Origin: Veillonellaceae bacterium
Lineage (GTDB): Bacteria > Bacillota_C > Negativicutes > Veillonellales > Veillonellaceae
Assembly (NCBI GenBank): GCA_902834965.1
Contig: CADFKY010000028.1
Coordinates: 1-11,679 of the forward strand
Direction: 5' to 3'
Length of the DNA: 11,679 nucleotides
Below are positions 1 to 6,281 of this stretch, in pieces. Under the pieces are notes generated by a model. The model was given only the letters and a program-made list of their open reading frames with translations. It was not told the origin of the DNA and ran no database searches. The translations under genes and the position numbers were made by a program. Position 1 is the stretch's first letter. Every line of letters begins with the position of its first letter.

Positions 1-35
1 GAATGCTCAAAAGTTGATAAACGAAAGCTAAAAGA

Positions 36-55
36 GTGGTATAATAAAGGGTAAT
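36..55 (+). promoter_or_regulatory. Extended -10 promoter of the nucleoid-protein gene
   Basis: A consensus TATAAT at 40-45 is preceded by TG at 37-38, giving the extended -10 form TGGTATAAT. The only -35-like element is TTGATA at 14-19, and the 20-bp spacer is longer than ideal, so the extended -10 probably does most of the work. The full 20-bp block 36-55 recurs without a mismatch at 8474-8493, before the ABC-F gene. Transcription would begin near 52, leaving a leader of about 30 bases that contains AAGGAGG at 71-77. Promoter function is inferred from sequence alone. Confidence 0.7.
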
Positions 56-81
56 CGTTTTTACTGTTATAAGGAGGCATC

Positions 82-1080
82 ATGCAGATTAATAAGGCGG
101 CGCTAGAGATTTTCGATTTTACGTCTTCTTTAGCTGTATACTCTGAACATGAATTAAAGGTTGGCGATCAAGCTATTCATGATTATATTGCGAATCATGT
201 AGTTAAGGCGTTCAAAGACCCCGGTGCTAGAACAGGTACCTTGCATGATGCAAGTCCATTTGGTAAACAATTAGTCGATTATAAAAATGGAGACCTTAAG
301 TTTATAGATTTATCTAAGAATTTAGGTGAAAGCTTGTTTACCTATATGAAACAAGCGACGGACTCCGTTGTTATCGATACGATTATTTGTGAAGCTGTTA
401 CGGATGCATCTTATATCTGCATTCTTCTGTGCCAAGCTCATGATGCTTTTACTCATCAACTATTTAGTGAAGATGATGGCAGTTTAGCTACAGAACTTGT
501 TTCTCATAAGGCTGTGTTGCCTATGCCTTCACAAAAGTTACGCGCCTTTGCATCGATTAATTTGCATGATTTTAGCGTTCGAATTTTTGAACCAAAAGGT
601 GAATTTGATGGTGAAGTATCCTATATCTTAGCAGATAAGGTATTGCAATTAGGCACTAACCAATCTTCTAGAGATACGGTGAAAAAGGTGAAAGCTATCG
701 TAGATAAGGTGGCTCAAGCCCATGAGTCAGATGGTGTCGTTGAATTGACGATTGCAAAGTCTATGATTGCGAAAAATGCAGAAGTATCTGATACAGTAGA
801 TCCTGTTCGCATTGTGGAAGAGGTATTTAAAGCCAATCCTGTTCAACAAGAGGCGGCTAAGAAAGAATTAGCTGATGCGGATATGATGAGGCCTCTACCT
901 GTTAATCGAGAGTTTGCTACGAAGGTTGGCGAACATCATAAGATTAAAACCGATACGGGCATTGAAATTTCTTTTCCTGTAGAGTATATGAAAAATCGCG
1001 AGTTCATTGAAATCAAAACTAATGATGATGGAACCTTGCGTATTGAACTAAAAAATATTAATAAAATCGTAAATAAATAG
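82..1080 (+). CDS. 37-kDa nucleoid-associated protein (NdpA/YejK family)
   Basis: This 332-residue cytoplasmic protein resembles the NdpA/YejK nucleoid-associated family (E. coli YejK is about 335 residues), both in length and in overall pattern. Recognisable parts are the N-terminal INKAALEIFDF segment, an internal DPGARTGTLH region and a C-terminal segment with GIEISFPVEYM. There is no signal peptide or membrane segment. Family members associate with DNA in the nucleoid, but their molecular role is poorly defined. The ATG start is supported by AAGGAGG at 71-77. The gene appears monocistronic, with its own extended -10 promoter upstream and a new promoter-like element at 1116-1124 downstream. 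No clear intrinsic terminator follows. The family assignment rests on recognition of the sequence, not on a search. Confidence 0.82.
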   Translation: MQINKAALEIFDFTSSLAVYSEHELKVGDQAIHDYIANHVVKAFKDPGARTGTLHDASPFGKQLVDYKNGDLKFIDLSKNLGESLFTYMKQATDSVVIDTIICEAVTDASYICILLCQAHDAFTHQLFSEDDGSLATELVSHKAVLPMPSQKLRAFASINLHDFSVRIFEPKGEFDGEVSYILADKVLQLGTNQSSRDTVKKVKAIVDKVAQAHESDGVVELTIAKSMIAKNAEVSDTVDPVRIVEEVFKANPVQQEAAKKELADADMMRPLPVNREFATKVGEHHKIKTDTGIEISFPVEYMKNREFIEIKTNDDGTLRIELKNINKIVNK

Positions 1081-1088
1081 TAATGAAA

Positions 1089-1114
1089 AATATATTTATC
1101 GATAGAAATATATT
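1089..1114. repeat. AT-only inverted repeat over the -35 region of ebsC
   Basis: AATATATTT at 1089-1097 is exactly complementary to AAATATATT at 1106-1114, separated by eight bases that include the palindrome ATCGAT. It begins nine bases after the upstream stop codon and ends just before the extended -10 TGGTATGAT at 1116-1124. There is no T-tract after the right arm, so it is a poor intrinsic terminator. Its position would suit an operator. In DNA this rich in A and T, chance is also possible. Confidence 0.4.
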
Positions 1115-1115
1115 A

Positions 1116-1124
1116 TGGTATGAT
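1116..1124 (+). promoter_or_regulatory. Extended -10 promoter of the ebsC operon
   Basis: TGGTATGAT (TG at 1116-1117, TATGAT at 1119-1124) differs by one base from the extended -10 found at 37-45, 3665-3673 and 8475-8483. A weak -35-like TTTATC sits at 1095-1100 with an 18-bp spacer. Transcription would start near 1131, about 30 bases before the GTG start at 1161. It would drive ebsC, the RNase H gene, the epimerase gene and the DUF1294 gene. Confidence 0.5.
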
Positions 1125-1160
1125 TAAATTTATTTGTTATGCTAGTATATGGAGGTTATA

Positions 1161-1652
1161 GTGGGTAAAGAGAAACATAAGAAAACAAATGCATTACGTA
1201 TTTTAGATACTCATAAGATACCTTATAGTATTAGCGAATATGAGTGGTCTGAAGAGCGTGCTGCAGGCCTTCATGTAGTAGAAGCTTTAGGACTCGATGA
1301 AAAACAAGTCTTTAAAACACTTGTTGGTAAGGGCGATAAAACAGGGTTTGTAGTATTCTGTATTCCAGTGGCTGAAGAGCTAGATATGAAACAAGCGGCT
1401 CGTGTCAGTCATAATAAGTCTGTAGAACTGATTCATGTTAAGGACTTACTAGGTATTACCGGATACTTACGGGGCGGATGTTCTCCCGTGGGGATGAAAA
1501 AATCATTTCCTACCTATTTTGATGCCACAATGGAGCCTCAAGAGTTTGTATATGTAAGCGCTGGTCTACGAGGCATGCAGATGAAGGTAAATCCAAAGAA
1601 TTTGGCCTCTGTTGTAAATGCTGAATTTGTATCACTTACAATGGATCATTAA
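1161..1652 (+). CDS. ybaK: Cys-tRNA(Pro)/Cys-tRNA(Cys) deacylase, YbaK/EbsC family
   Basis: This 163-residue cytoplasmic editing enzyme of the YbaK/EbsC family hydrolyses cysteine mischarged on tRNA(Pro) by prolyl-tRNA synthetase. The family hallmark is visible as GYLRGGCSPVGMKK at 101-114. A lysine in VFKTLV (Lys52) sits where the family has its functional lysine. An in-frame ATG at 1149 would add four residues, but it overlaps the ribosome site GGAGG at 1151-1155. GTG at 1161 has that site five bases upstream and is the better start. It is the first gene of a tight operon, with the RNase H gene beginning nine bases after its stop. The family is clear; the exact tRNA specificity is taken from the family. 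Confidence 0.9.
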   Translation: MGKEKHKKTNALRILDTHKIPYSISEYEWSEERAAGLHVVEALGLDEKQVFKTLVGKGDKTGFVVFCIPVAEELDMKQAARVSHNKSVELIHVKDLLGITGYLRGGCSPVGMKKSFPTYFDATMEPQEFVYVSAGLRGMQMKVNPKNLASVVNAEFVSLTMDH

Positions 1653-1661
1653 GAGGTACGT

Positions 1662-2387
1662 ATGGCAAAGAAGTTTTATGCAGTTCGTCAAGGCCGTGTA
1701 CCAGGAGTTTATACTACATGGGCAGATTGTGAGAAACAGGTAAAGGGTTTTGGCGGTGCTATCTACAAATCTTTCCCTACAGAAGCAGAAGCACGTGCCT
1801 TTGTAGATGATTCAGGATTATCCTTGAGTGATTTCATGAGTGCTAAACGGAGCGAACCTAAATCGCCACAAGCAGTTAAGTCTAAATCTATGAATTCTAG
1901 ACCTATAGGATTTAGTTCTAAAGTTCAAAATAAGGTATCTCCAAATGTGGTGAAACCAGATTTTAGTAAGGCCGACCATATTATTGCTTATATTGATGGT
2001 AGTTATAATAAAGGCACCAATACAGTTGGCGCTGGTGGCGTTATCTTCTTGAATGGGTCTAAGGAGACTTTTTCATTTCCTTCGAATGATGAACGATATA
2101 CATCATTTTGGAATGTAGCTGGTGAGCTACTAGCTGCTATGTATGTTATGAAATATGCCATTGACCGTGGTATTCCAGAATGTTCCCTATATTATGATTA
2201 TATGGGAATAGAAATGTGGGCTACTAAACGATGGAAACGCAATAATGCACTGACTCAACATTATGCTGCGTTTTATGACTCTATAAAAGACCGTGTGCGC
2301 GTACACTTTCACAAGGTAGCTGCTCATACGGGTGATACATATAATGAAATGGCTGATGTACTAGCCAAACAAGGCGCGGGAATTTAA
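1662..2387 (+). CDS. Ribonuclease H with N-terminal viroplasmin domain
   Basis: This 241-residue cytoplasmic protein has two domains. Residues about 4-48 (FYAVRQGRVPGVYTTWADC and following) form the viroplasmin-type domain, which in eukaryotic-like RNases H1 binds RNA/DNA hybrids. Residues about 60-104 are a polar linker. Residues 105-241 are an RNase H fold with the catalytic set visible: Asp112 in IDGSYN, Glu155 in GELLAAM, Asp179 in YYDYMGIEMW, His222 in AHTGDTYNEMAD and Asp232. The expected role is removal of the RNA strand from RNA/DNA hybrids such as R-loops and primers. The start is supported by AAGAGGT at 1651-1657, which overlaps the ebsC stop codon and suggests translational coupling. 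All catalytic positions are present, so the enzyme should be active. Confidence 0.92.
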   Translation: MAKKFYAVRQGRVPGVYTTWADCEKQVKGFGGAIYKSFPTEAEARAFVDDSGLSLSDFMSAKRSEPKSPQAVKSKSMNSRPIGFSSKVQNKVSPNVVKPDFSKADHIIAYIDGSYNKGTNTVGAGGVIFLNGSKETFSFPSNDERYTSFWNVAGELLAAMYVMKYAIDRGIPECSLYYDYMGIEMWATKRWKRNNALTQHYAAFYDSIKDRVRVHFHKVAAHTGDTYNEMADVLAKQGAGI

Positions 2388-2409
2388 CTTTCTCAGAAAG
2401 GAGGGTGTT

Positions 2410-3333
2410 ATGAATATATGTGTTACAGGTGGAGCCGGTTTTATTGGTTCCCATCTCGTTGATCGATTAATTGAATTGGGGCACAATGTGCTCGTTATAG
2501 ATAATTTATCTACAGGTATGCGTTCTTTTGTACATGATTCTGCTCAATTTATTGAGATGGATGTACGAGATCCAAAATTATTATCTGTTTTTGAAGAGTT
2601 TAAGCCCTCTATTGTATTTCATGAGGCTGCTCAAACTATGGTTCAATCCTCTATGGAGAATCCAAGTTATGACTGTGATGTTAATTTGTTAGGGCTTATT
2701 AATGTACTTGATGCCTGTCGTAAGGTGAAAGTTGAACAATTCTTAATGCCTTCTTCGGCTGCTGTGTATGGGGACTTAGCAGTATTACCATTGACAGAAG
2801 AACTAAGTGGTATGCCATCATCCTTCTATGGTTTGACTAAGCTTACTGCAGAAGGGTATTTACGTATCTATCGTGAAGCTTTCGGGTTAAATACAGTATG
2901 CTTTAGATATGCCAATGTATATGGTCCACGTCAAGGTGATGGTGGTGAAGGTGGCGTTATTAGTATTTTCAATCGTTTAATCGTTGAAGGTAAGCCTTTA
3001 ACCGTATATGGTGATGGGGAACAAACAAGAGACTTCATTTATGTAGAAGATGTGGTAGAAGCTAATATTAAGGCTATGGGCAATACTAGCTGTACAGGTA
3101 TTTATAACGTGTCTACCAATACGGGAACATCTGTTAATGAGTTGATTACACGATTCAGATCTATTAGTGGTGCTGATTTTATGGTTCATTATGAAGACGA
3201 ACGCATAGGGGATATCAAACATTCACGTTTAAGTAATGCAAAGGCAGAACGTGATTTTGGATTTGTAGCTTCAACAACATTAGATGAAGGCTTACAAAAA
3301 ACATTAGAATATTTTAAAGCTCATCATAAGTAA
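2410..3333 (+). CDS. NAD-dependent sugar-nucleotide epimerase (UDP-hexose 4-epimerase-like)
   Basis: This 307-residue short-chain dehydrogenase of the extended type has an NAD-binding Rossmann motif TGGAGFIGS at 6-14, followed by Asp31 in IDNLSTG for cofactor ribose binding. The catalytic elements are SSAAVYG (115-121) and the YGLTK pair Tyr140/Lys144. Substrate-domain motifs include RYANVYGPRQ (166-175) and TRDFIYVEDVVEA. The GDIKHS stretch near the C-terminus is typical of UDP-glucose or UDP-N-acetylglucosamine 4-epimerases. The exact substrate cannot be read from sequence; a second, more classical GalE lies at 5163. The start has AAGGAGG at 2398-2404, five bases before ATG. A small inverted repeat at 2388-2400 touches the left side of that site. 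The likely role is precursor supply for cell-surface glycans. Confidence 0.88.
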   Translation: MNICVTGGAGFIGSHLVDRLIELGHNVLVIDNLSTGMRSFVHDSAQFIEMDVRDPKLLSVFEEFKPSIVFHEAAQTMVQSSMENPSYDCDVNLLGLINVLDACRKVKVEQFLMPSSAAVYGDLAVLPLTEELSGMPSSFYGLTKLTAEGYLRIYREAFGLNTVCFRYANVYGPRQGDGGEGGVISIFNRLIVEGKPLTVYGDGEQTRDFIYVEDVVEANIKAMGNTSCTGIYNVSTNTGTSVNELITRFRSISGADFMVHYEDERIGDIKHSRLSNAKAERDFGFVASTTLDEGLQKTLEYFKAHHK

Positions 3334-3353
3334 GGTATATAAGGTTTGGGGAC

Positions 3354-3632
3354 ATGAGTGATACACAATTCTGGGTTACTGTAGGGCTATGGAATCTAAT
3401 TGTATTTAGCATGTATGGATATGATAAGCTATGTGCTATTAAGGGGTATAATCGGATTTCAGAGTTCACATTATTATTTTTAGCATTTGCCTTTGGCGGC
3501 CTTGGTGCGCTATTGGGCATGGTTATTTGGCGTCATAAGACTTTAAAGCTTAAGTTTAAACTAGCTATCCCTATTGCATTGTTATGGTCTGTTTATGCAG
3601 TGGGGTTTGGTTATGGTTTGTGGGTGAATTGA
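3354..3632 (+). CDS. DUF1294 family small membrane protein
   Basis: This 92-residue integral membrane protein has about three hydrophobic segments (roughly 6-23, 37-58 and 70-90). The DUF1294 pattern is clear: YGYDKLCA near residue 21, RISEFTLLFLA (34-44), a glycine-rich GGLGALLGM (48-56) and the positively charged RHKTLKLKF (60-68). The function of the family is unknown. The gene begins 20 bases after the epimerase stop. Its ribosome site is weak (AAGG at 3341-3344 or GGGG at 3348-3351), which suggests low translation or dependence on coupling. It is the last gene of the ebsC operon before a new promoter. Confidence 0.8.
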   Translation: MSDTQFWVTVGLWNLIVFSMYGYDKLCAIKGYNRISEFTLLFLAFAFGGLGALLGMVIWRHKTLKLKFKLAIPIALLWSVYAVGFGYGLWVN

Positions 3633-3664
3633 TTGCATAAACTAATATTTTATTCATTGTTTTA

Positions 3665-3673
3665 TGGTATAAT
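3665..3673 (+). promoter_or_regulatory. Extended -10 promoter of pgi-galE
   Basis: TGGTATAAT at 3665-3673 is an exact copy of the extended -10 at 37-45. No convincing -35 lies 16-19 bp upstream, as expected for an extended -10 promoter. Transcription would start near 3680 and leave a leader of about 37 bases before the pgi ATG. The element sits in the 84-base gap between the DUF1294 gene and pgi, which holds no other gene. Confidence 0.65.
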
Positions 3674-3716
3674 GAGTAGAATATTGTACATAAAATGTCA
3701 GTGAAGGAGATATTTG

Positions 3717-5153
3717 ATGTTGCGATTACAATCGGGGTTCGAGTTAGATTACGCTAACATATATAATGAAAGTTGCATACAAGAACGAGACGTAAAAAAC
3801 TTTGAGCGTGCTATACAAAATGTTTGGCGCCATACCAATATTTTACGCTCTACAGGCTTTGAAGAAGGCCATGTTTCCAAGGACGGCTTGCCTGAACCGG
3901 TATTGTTTTACCAACTTCCTTATATTTCTGAAGATGGTATTAATACACCTGCAATGCTAAAACGTCTTTATGAATTGAGGGACTATGCTCGCCATAATAT
4001 TGATACAGTTGTATCTGTAGGTATTGGTGGTTCTTATTTGGGTAGTAAGGTTATTTTTGATGTTCAATGTGGTGCATTTTGGAATAATCTTAGTACGGAA
4101 GAACGCAACGGATATCCACGGATGTATTTTGCTGGATTTAACGTAGATGGTGATTATTTATCAGGCCTTATTCGTACCTTAGAGTATCAAGCTCAGAAAA
4201 AAGGACCCGACTATAAGGTGATGCTCGTTATCACCTCTAAGTCTGGCTCTACTATCGAACCAATGGCTAATTTCATGATTTTGGAAAAAGCATTGCAAGA
4301 TCGGAATATAAATTATGAAGTAGTAGCTGTTACCGATACGTCTGATGATGAACATCCTACAGTTCTACGTTCTATGGCACTAGAAAATCATTGGAAAACC
4401 TATAGTATTCCCTATGGTGTTGGCGGTCGTTTCTCTGTGTTTACAGAGGTTGGCTTTGTAACGGCGGCTCTTGTGGGCTTTGATATTGAGGGGTTCTTAG
4501 CTGGTGCAGCTTCAATGGATGCTGCTTGCCAAGAAGAGGATATTTTCAAAAATCCTGCTTTATTAAGTGCATTGCTAAAATATATTGCGTCCGAACGTTA
4601 TGGTCGTATTATTGAGGTGTTTATGCCTTATGGGGAAGCCCTTCATTCCTTATCTGATTGGTATGTACAGCTATTGTCCGAATCGTTAGGTAAGATGAGT
4701 AATACATGCTTACCTTATGGTCGTACACCAGTTGCGGCAGTAGGAACTATGGATATGCATGCTCAAGTACAAGAGCATCAAGAAGGTCGCCTTAATAAGG
4801 TCGTTCAATTTATTAAGGTTAAAGAGTGGCAACATAATCTTGTAGTGCCTAATACACATAGTCAATATGAACGATTGCAAGCACTTGGTAATGTAGGCAT
4901 TTGTGATATTCTCAATATTGCATTAGATGCTAATAGAGAGGCTTTATCTAGTGACAATCGCTTTAATATGACGATAACTGTACCAACATTAAATGCATTC
5001 CATTTAGGGGAAATCATGTTTATGCATTGTTGGGCTGTTTACTTTGAATCTATTTTTGCTGGTGTAGACGCTTTCGATCAACCAGGTGTTGAAGTTTATA
5101 AACGTCTCATCGGTCCAAAATTGGCTCATGTAAAGGATGGAGAGACTTCATAA
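3717..5153 (+). CDS. pgi: Glucose-6-phosphate isomerase
   Basis: This cytoplasmic enzyme of 478 residues interconverts glucose-6-phosphate and fructose-6-phosphate. Family landmarks are GIGGSYLGSK (102-111), the phosphate-binding SKSGST (174-179), GGRFSVFTEVG (236-246), the signature WYVQLLSESLGK (315-326), QEHQEGR (352-358) and the C-terminal DQPGVEVYK with its conserved lysine (454-462). A TTG at 3714 would add one residue, but ATG at 3717 lies seven bases after AAGGAG (3704-3709) and is preferred. It is followed nine bases later by galE, so hexose phosphates are linked to UDP-sugar metabolism. If the host is Veillonella, which does not ferment glucose, the enzyme should run mainly in the gluconeogenic direction. 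That last point is inference. Confidence 0.95.
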   Translation: MLRLQSGFELDYANIYNESCIQERDVKNFERAIQNVWRHTNILRSTGFEEGHVSKDGLPEPVLFYQLPYISEDGINTPAMLKRLYELRDYARHNIDTVVSVGIGGSYLGSKVIFDVQCGAFWNNLSTEERNGYPRMYFAGFNVDGDYLSGLIRTLEYQAQKKGPDYKVMLVITSKSGSTIEPMANFMILEKALQDRNINYEVVAVTDTSDDEHPTVLRSMALENHWKTYSIPYGVGGRFSVFTEVGFVTAALVGFDIEGFLAGAASMDAACQEEDIFKNPALLSALLKYIASERYGRIIEVFMPYGEALHSLSDWYVQLLSESLGKMSNTCLPYGRTPVAAVGTMDMHAQVQEHQEGRLNKVVQFIKVKEWQHNLVVPNTHSQYERLQALGNVGICDILNIALDANREALSSDNRFNMTITVPTLNAFHLGEIMFMHCWAVYFESIFAGVDAFDQPGVEVYKRLIGPKLAHVKDGETS

Positions 5154-5162
5154 GGGGGAACT

Positions 5163-6152
5163 ATGAATATTTTAGTAACAGGTGGAGCTGGTTATATTGG
5201 GAGTCACACAGTACGTGCCTTACAACAATCGGGTTATACACCTATTATTGTAGATAATCTATCGCGCGGTCATGTAGAATCAATTCCTGAAGGGGTACAG
5301 TTCTACAATATGGATATAGCAGATCCAAAATTAGTAGATATTATGAAAGGTCATAATATCATTGGTGTTATGCATTTTGCGGCTCATTCACAGGTCGGTG
5401 AATCTATGGTAAATCCAGCTATTTATTATGAAAATAATGTAGTTGGCTCATATCATCTTATTGAGTCTGCTCGTAATGCTGGTGTAAAACATTTTGTATT
5501 TTCCAGTACAGCTGCTGTTTATGGGGAACCAGAGATAGTGCCAATTCGTGAAGATGCGCCATTGCATCCAACTAATGTATATGGTCGTACTAAACTGATG
5601 ATTGAAGAAATGCTATCTGATTATAGTGCTATTTATGGTTCTACGTATGTTGCATTGCGTTATTTTAATGCGGCTGGCGCAGATCCGTCTGGTACGATTG
5701 GGGAAGATCATCATCCGGAAACACATTTGATTCCGCTTGTGCTAGATGCAGCTCGTGGTAAAAGAGAGCACATAACTGTTTTTGGTACTGATTATAATAC
5801 AGCTGATGGTACATGTGTACGCGATTATATTCATGTTAATGATTTGGCTACAGCTCATGTGTTAGCAATGGATTATTTGCGTAACGGTGGTGAATCTCAA
5901 GTGTTTAATCTTGGTAGTGGCAATGGCTTCTCCGTTAAGGAAATTATTGAAACTGCTAAAGAGGTAACTGGTATCGATATTCCTGTTCAATATGGTGATC
6001 GTCGTGCTGGCGATCCAGGTACATTGATTGCTTCCTCTGAAAAAATTAAAGAATTACTTGGTTGGGATCCTAAATTCAGTAATGTAGCCGATGTTATCAA
6101 AGATGCTTGGAAATGGCATACATCTCATCCTGATGGTTTTAAAAGCAAATAA
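5163..6152 (+). CDS. galE: UDP-glucose 4-epimerase
   Basis: This 329-residue cytoplasmic enzyme interconverts UDP-glucose and UDP-galactose with bound NAD. It shows TGGAGYIGSH (6-15), VDNLSRGH (30-37), FSSTAAVYGEPE (113-124), catalytic Tyr140 and Lys144 in YGRTK, and the classical GalE run LRYFNAAGADPSG (165-177). The GEDHHPETHLIP and RDYIHVNDLA segments are also typical. Length matches bacterial GalE. The ribosome site AAGGGGGAA lies just before ATG, nine bases after the pgi stop, so the two genes are co-transcribed. It most likely supplies UDP-galactose for lipopolysaccharide or capsule. It is closer to textbook GalE than the 307-residue epimerase at 2410. A strong terminator follows. Confidence 0.95.
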   Translation: MNILVTGGAGYIGSHTVRALQQSGYTPIIVDNLSRGHVESIPEGVQFYNMDIADPKLVDIMKGHNIIGVMHFAAHSQVGESMVNPAIYYENNVVGSYHLIESARNAGVKHFVFSSTAAVYGEPEIVPIREDAPLHPTNVYGRTKLMIEEMLSDYSAIYGSTYVALRYFNAAGADPSGTIGEDHHPETHLIPLVLDAARGKREHITVFGTDYNTADGTCVRDYIHVNDLATAHVLAMDYLRNGGESQVFNLGSGNGFSVKEIIETAKEVTGIDIPVQYGDRRAGDPGTLIASSEKIKELLGWDPKFSNVADVIKDAWKWHTSHPDGFKSK

Positions 6153-6159
6153 AACAAGA

Positions 6160-6178
6160 ACAAATCCTTTTGATTTGT
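6160..6178 (+). repeat. Small hairpin after galE
   Basis: ACAAATC at 6160-6166 pairs exactly with GATTTGT at 6172-6178 around a five-base loop. It lies eight bases after the galE stop and just ahead of the main terminator. No T-tract follows, so it is not a terminator by itself. It might protect the 3' end of the transcript or be incidental. Confidence 0.4.
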
Positions 6179-6188
6179 CAATATAATG

Positions 6189-6233
6189 AATGACTCTATT
6201 AGTCACCTAGGTGACTGGTAGAGTCATTTTTTT
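6189..6233 (+). terminator. Strong intrinsic terminator of pgi-galE
   Basis: An 18-bp continuous stem joins 6189-6206 with 6211-6228. It has ten Watson-Crick pairs, two G-U pairs (6199/6218 and 6200/6217) and six further Watson-Crick pairs, closed by the loop CTAG. The inner 16 bases (6201-6216) are a perfect palindrome. Seven T residues follow at 6227-6233, the first two of which pair at the stem base. This is a textbook rho-independent terminator for the galE transcript. On the minus strand there is no comparable T-run, so it appears one-directional. Confidence 0.95.
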
Positions 6234-6261
6234 GTAGGAATTTAAAAGGACCTCCTAGAAT
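6232..6261 (+). promoter_or_regulatory. Possible weak promoter of the secretin operon
   Basis: TTGTAG at 6232-6237 and TAGAAT at 6256-6261 are spaced by 18 bp. The -10 matches consensus at five of six positions, the -35 at about three of six. Since a strong terminator ends at 6233, the genes downstream need a promoter in the 48 bases before 6282, and this is the best candidate. A start near 6268 would give a leader of only about 14 bases that still includes AGGAGGT but excludes the complementary ACCTCCT arm. Confidence 0.35.
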
Positions 6262-6276
6262 ATGTCAGCAGGAGGT
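6250..6276 (+). promoter_or_regulatory. Potential Shine-Dalgarno-sequestering hairpin
   Basis: ACCTCCT at 6250-6256 is the exact reverse complement of AGGAGGT at 6270-6276, with a 13-base loop. The right arm is the entire ribosome-binding site of the gene starting at 6282, and the left arm has the same sequence as the anti-Shine-Dalgarno tail of 16S rRNA. In a transcript containing both arms, ribosome entry would be blocked or reduced. The complementarity is seen directly; the regulatory role is inferred. Confidence 0.5.
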
Positions 6277-6281
6277 GGAAT

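Noticed and set aside
1..54. An open frame from base 1 to TAA at 52-54 (17 codons) that could be the end of an upstream gene.
   Set aside because: Frames 2 and 3 also end within the first 31 bases, and 17 codons are too few to tell a real C-terminus from chance. By analogy with the secretin gene, where the same promoter block overlaps a stop, it remains possible.
2388..2400. Inverted repeat CTTTC/GAAAG that could hide the ribosome site of the epimerase.
   Set aside because: The stem is only five base pairs and overlaps the first three bases of AAGGAGG, leaving the core GGAGG free; too weak to claim regulation.
6182..6187. A perfect TATAAT just before the galE terminator as promoter for the secretin operon.
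   Set aside because: It has no TG extension and no -35 at suitable spacing, and transcription would begin inside the terminator hairpin.
6189..6233. The terminator palindrome as a bidirectional terminator or protein-binding site.
   Set aside because: No A-run lies on the left side to make a T-tract on the minus strand, there is no convergent gene, and the +-strand terminator explains the structure fully.
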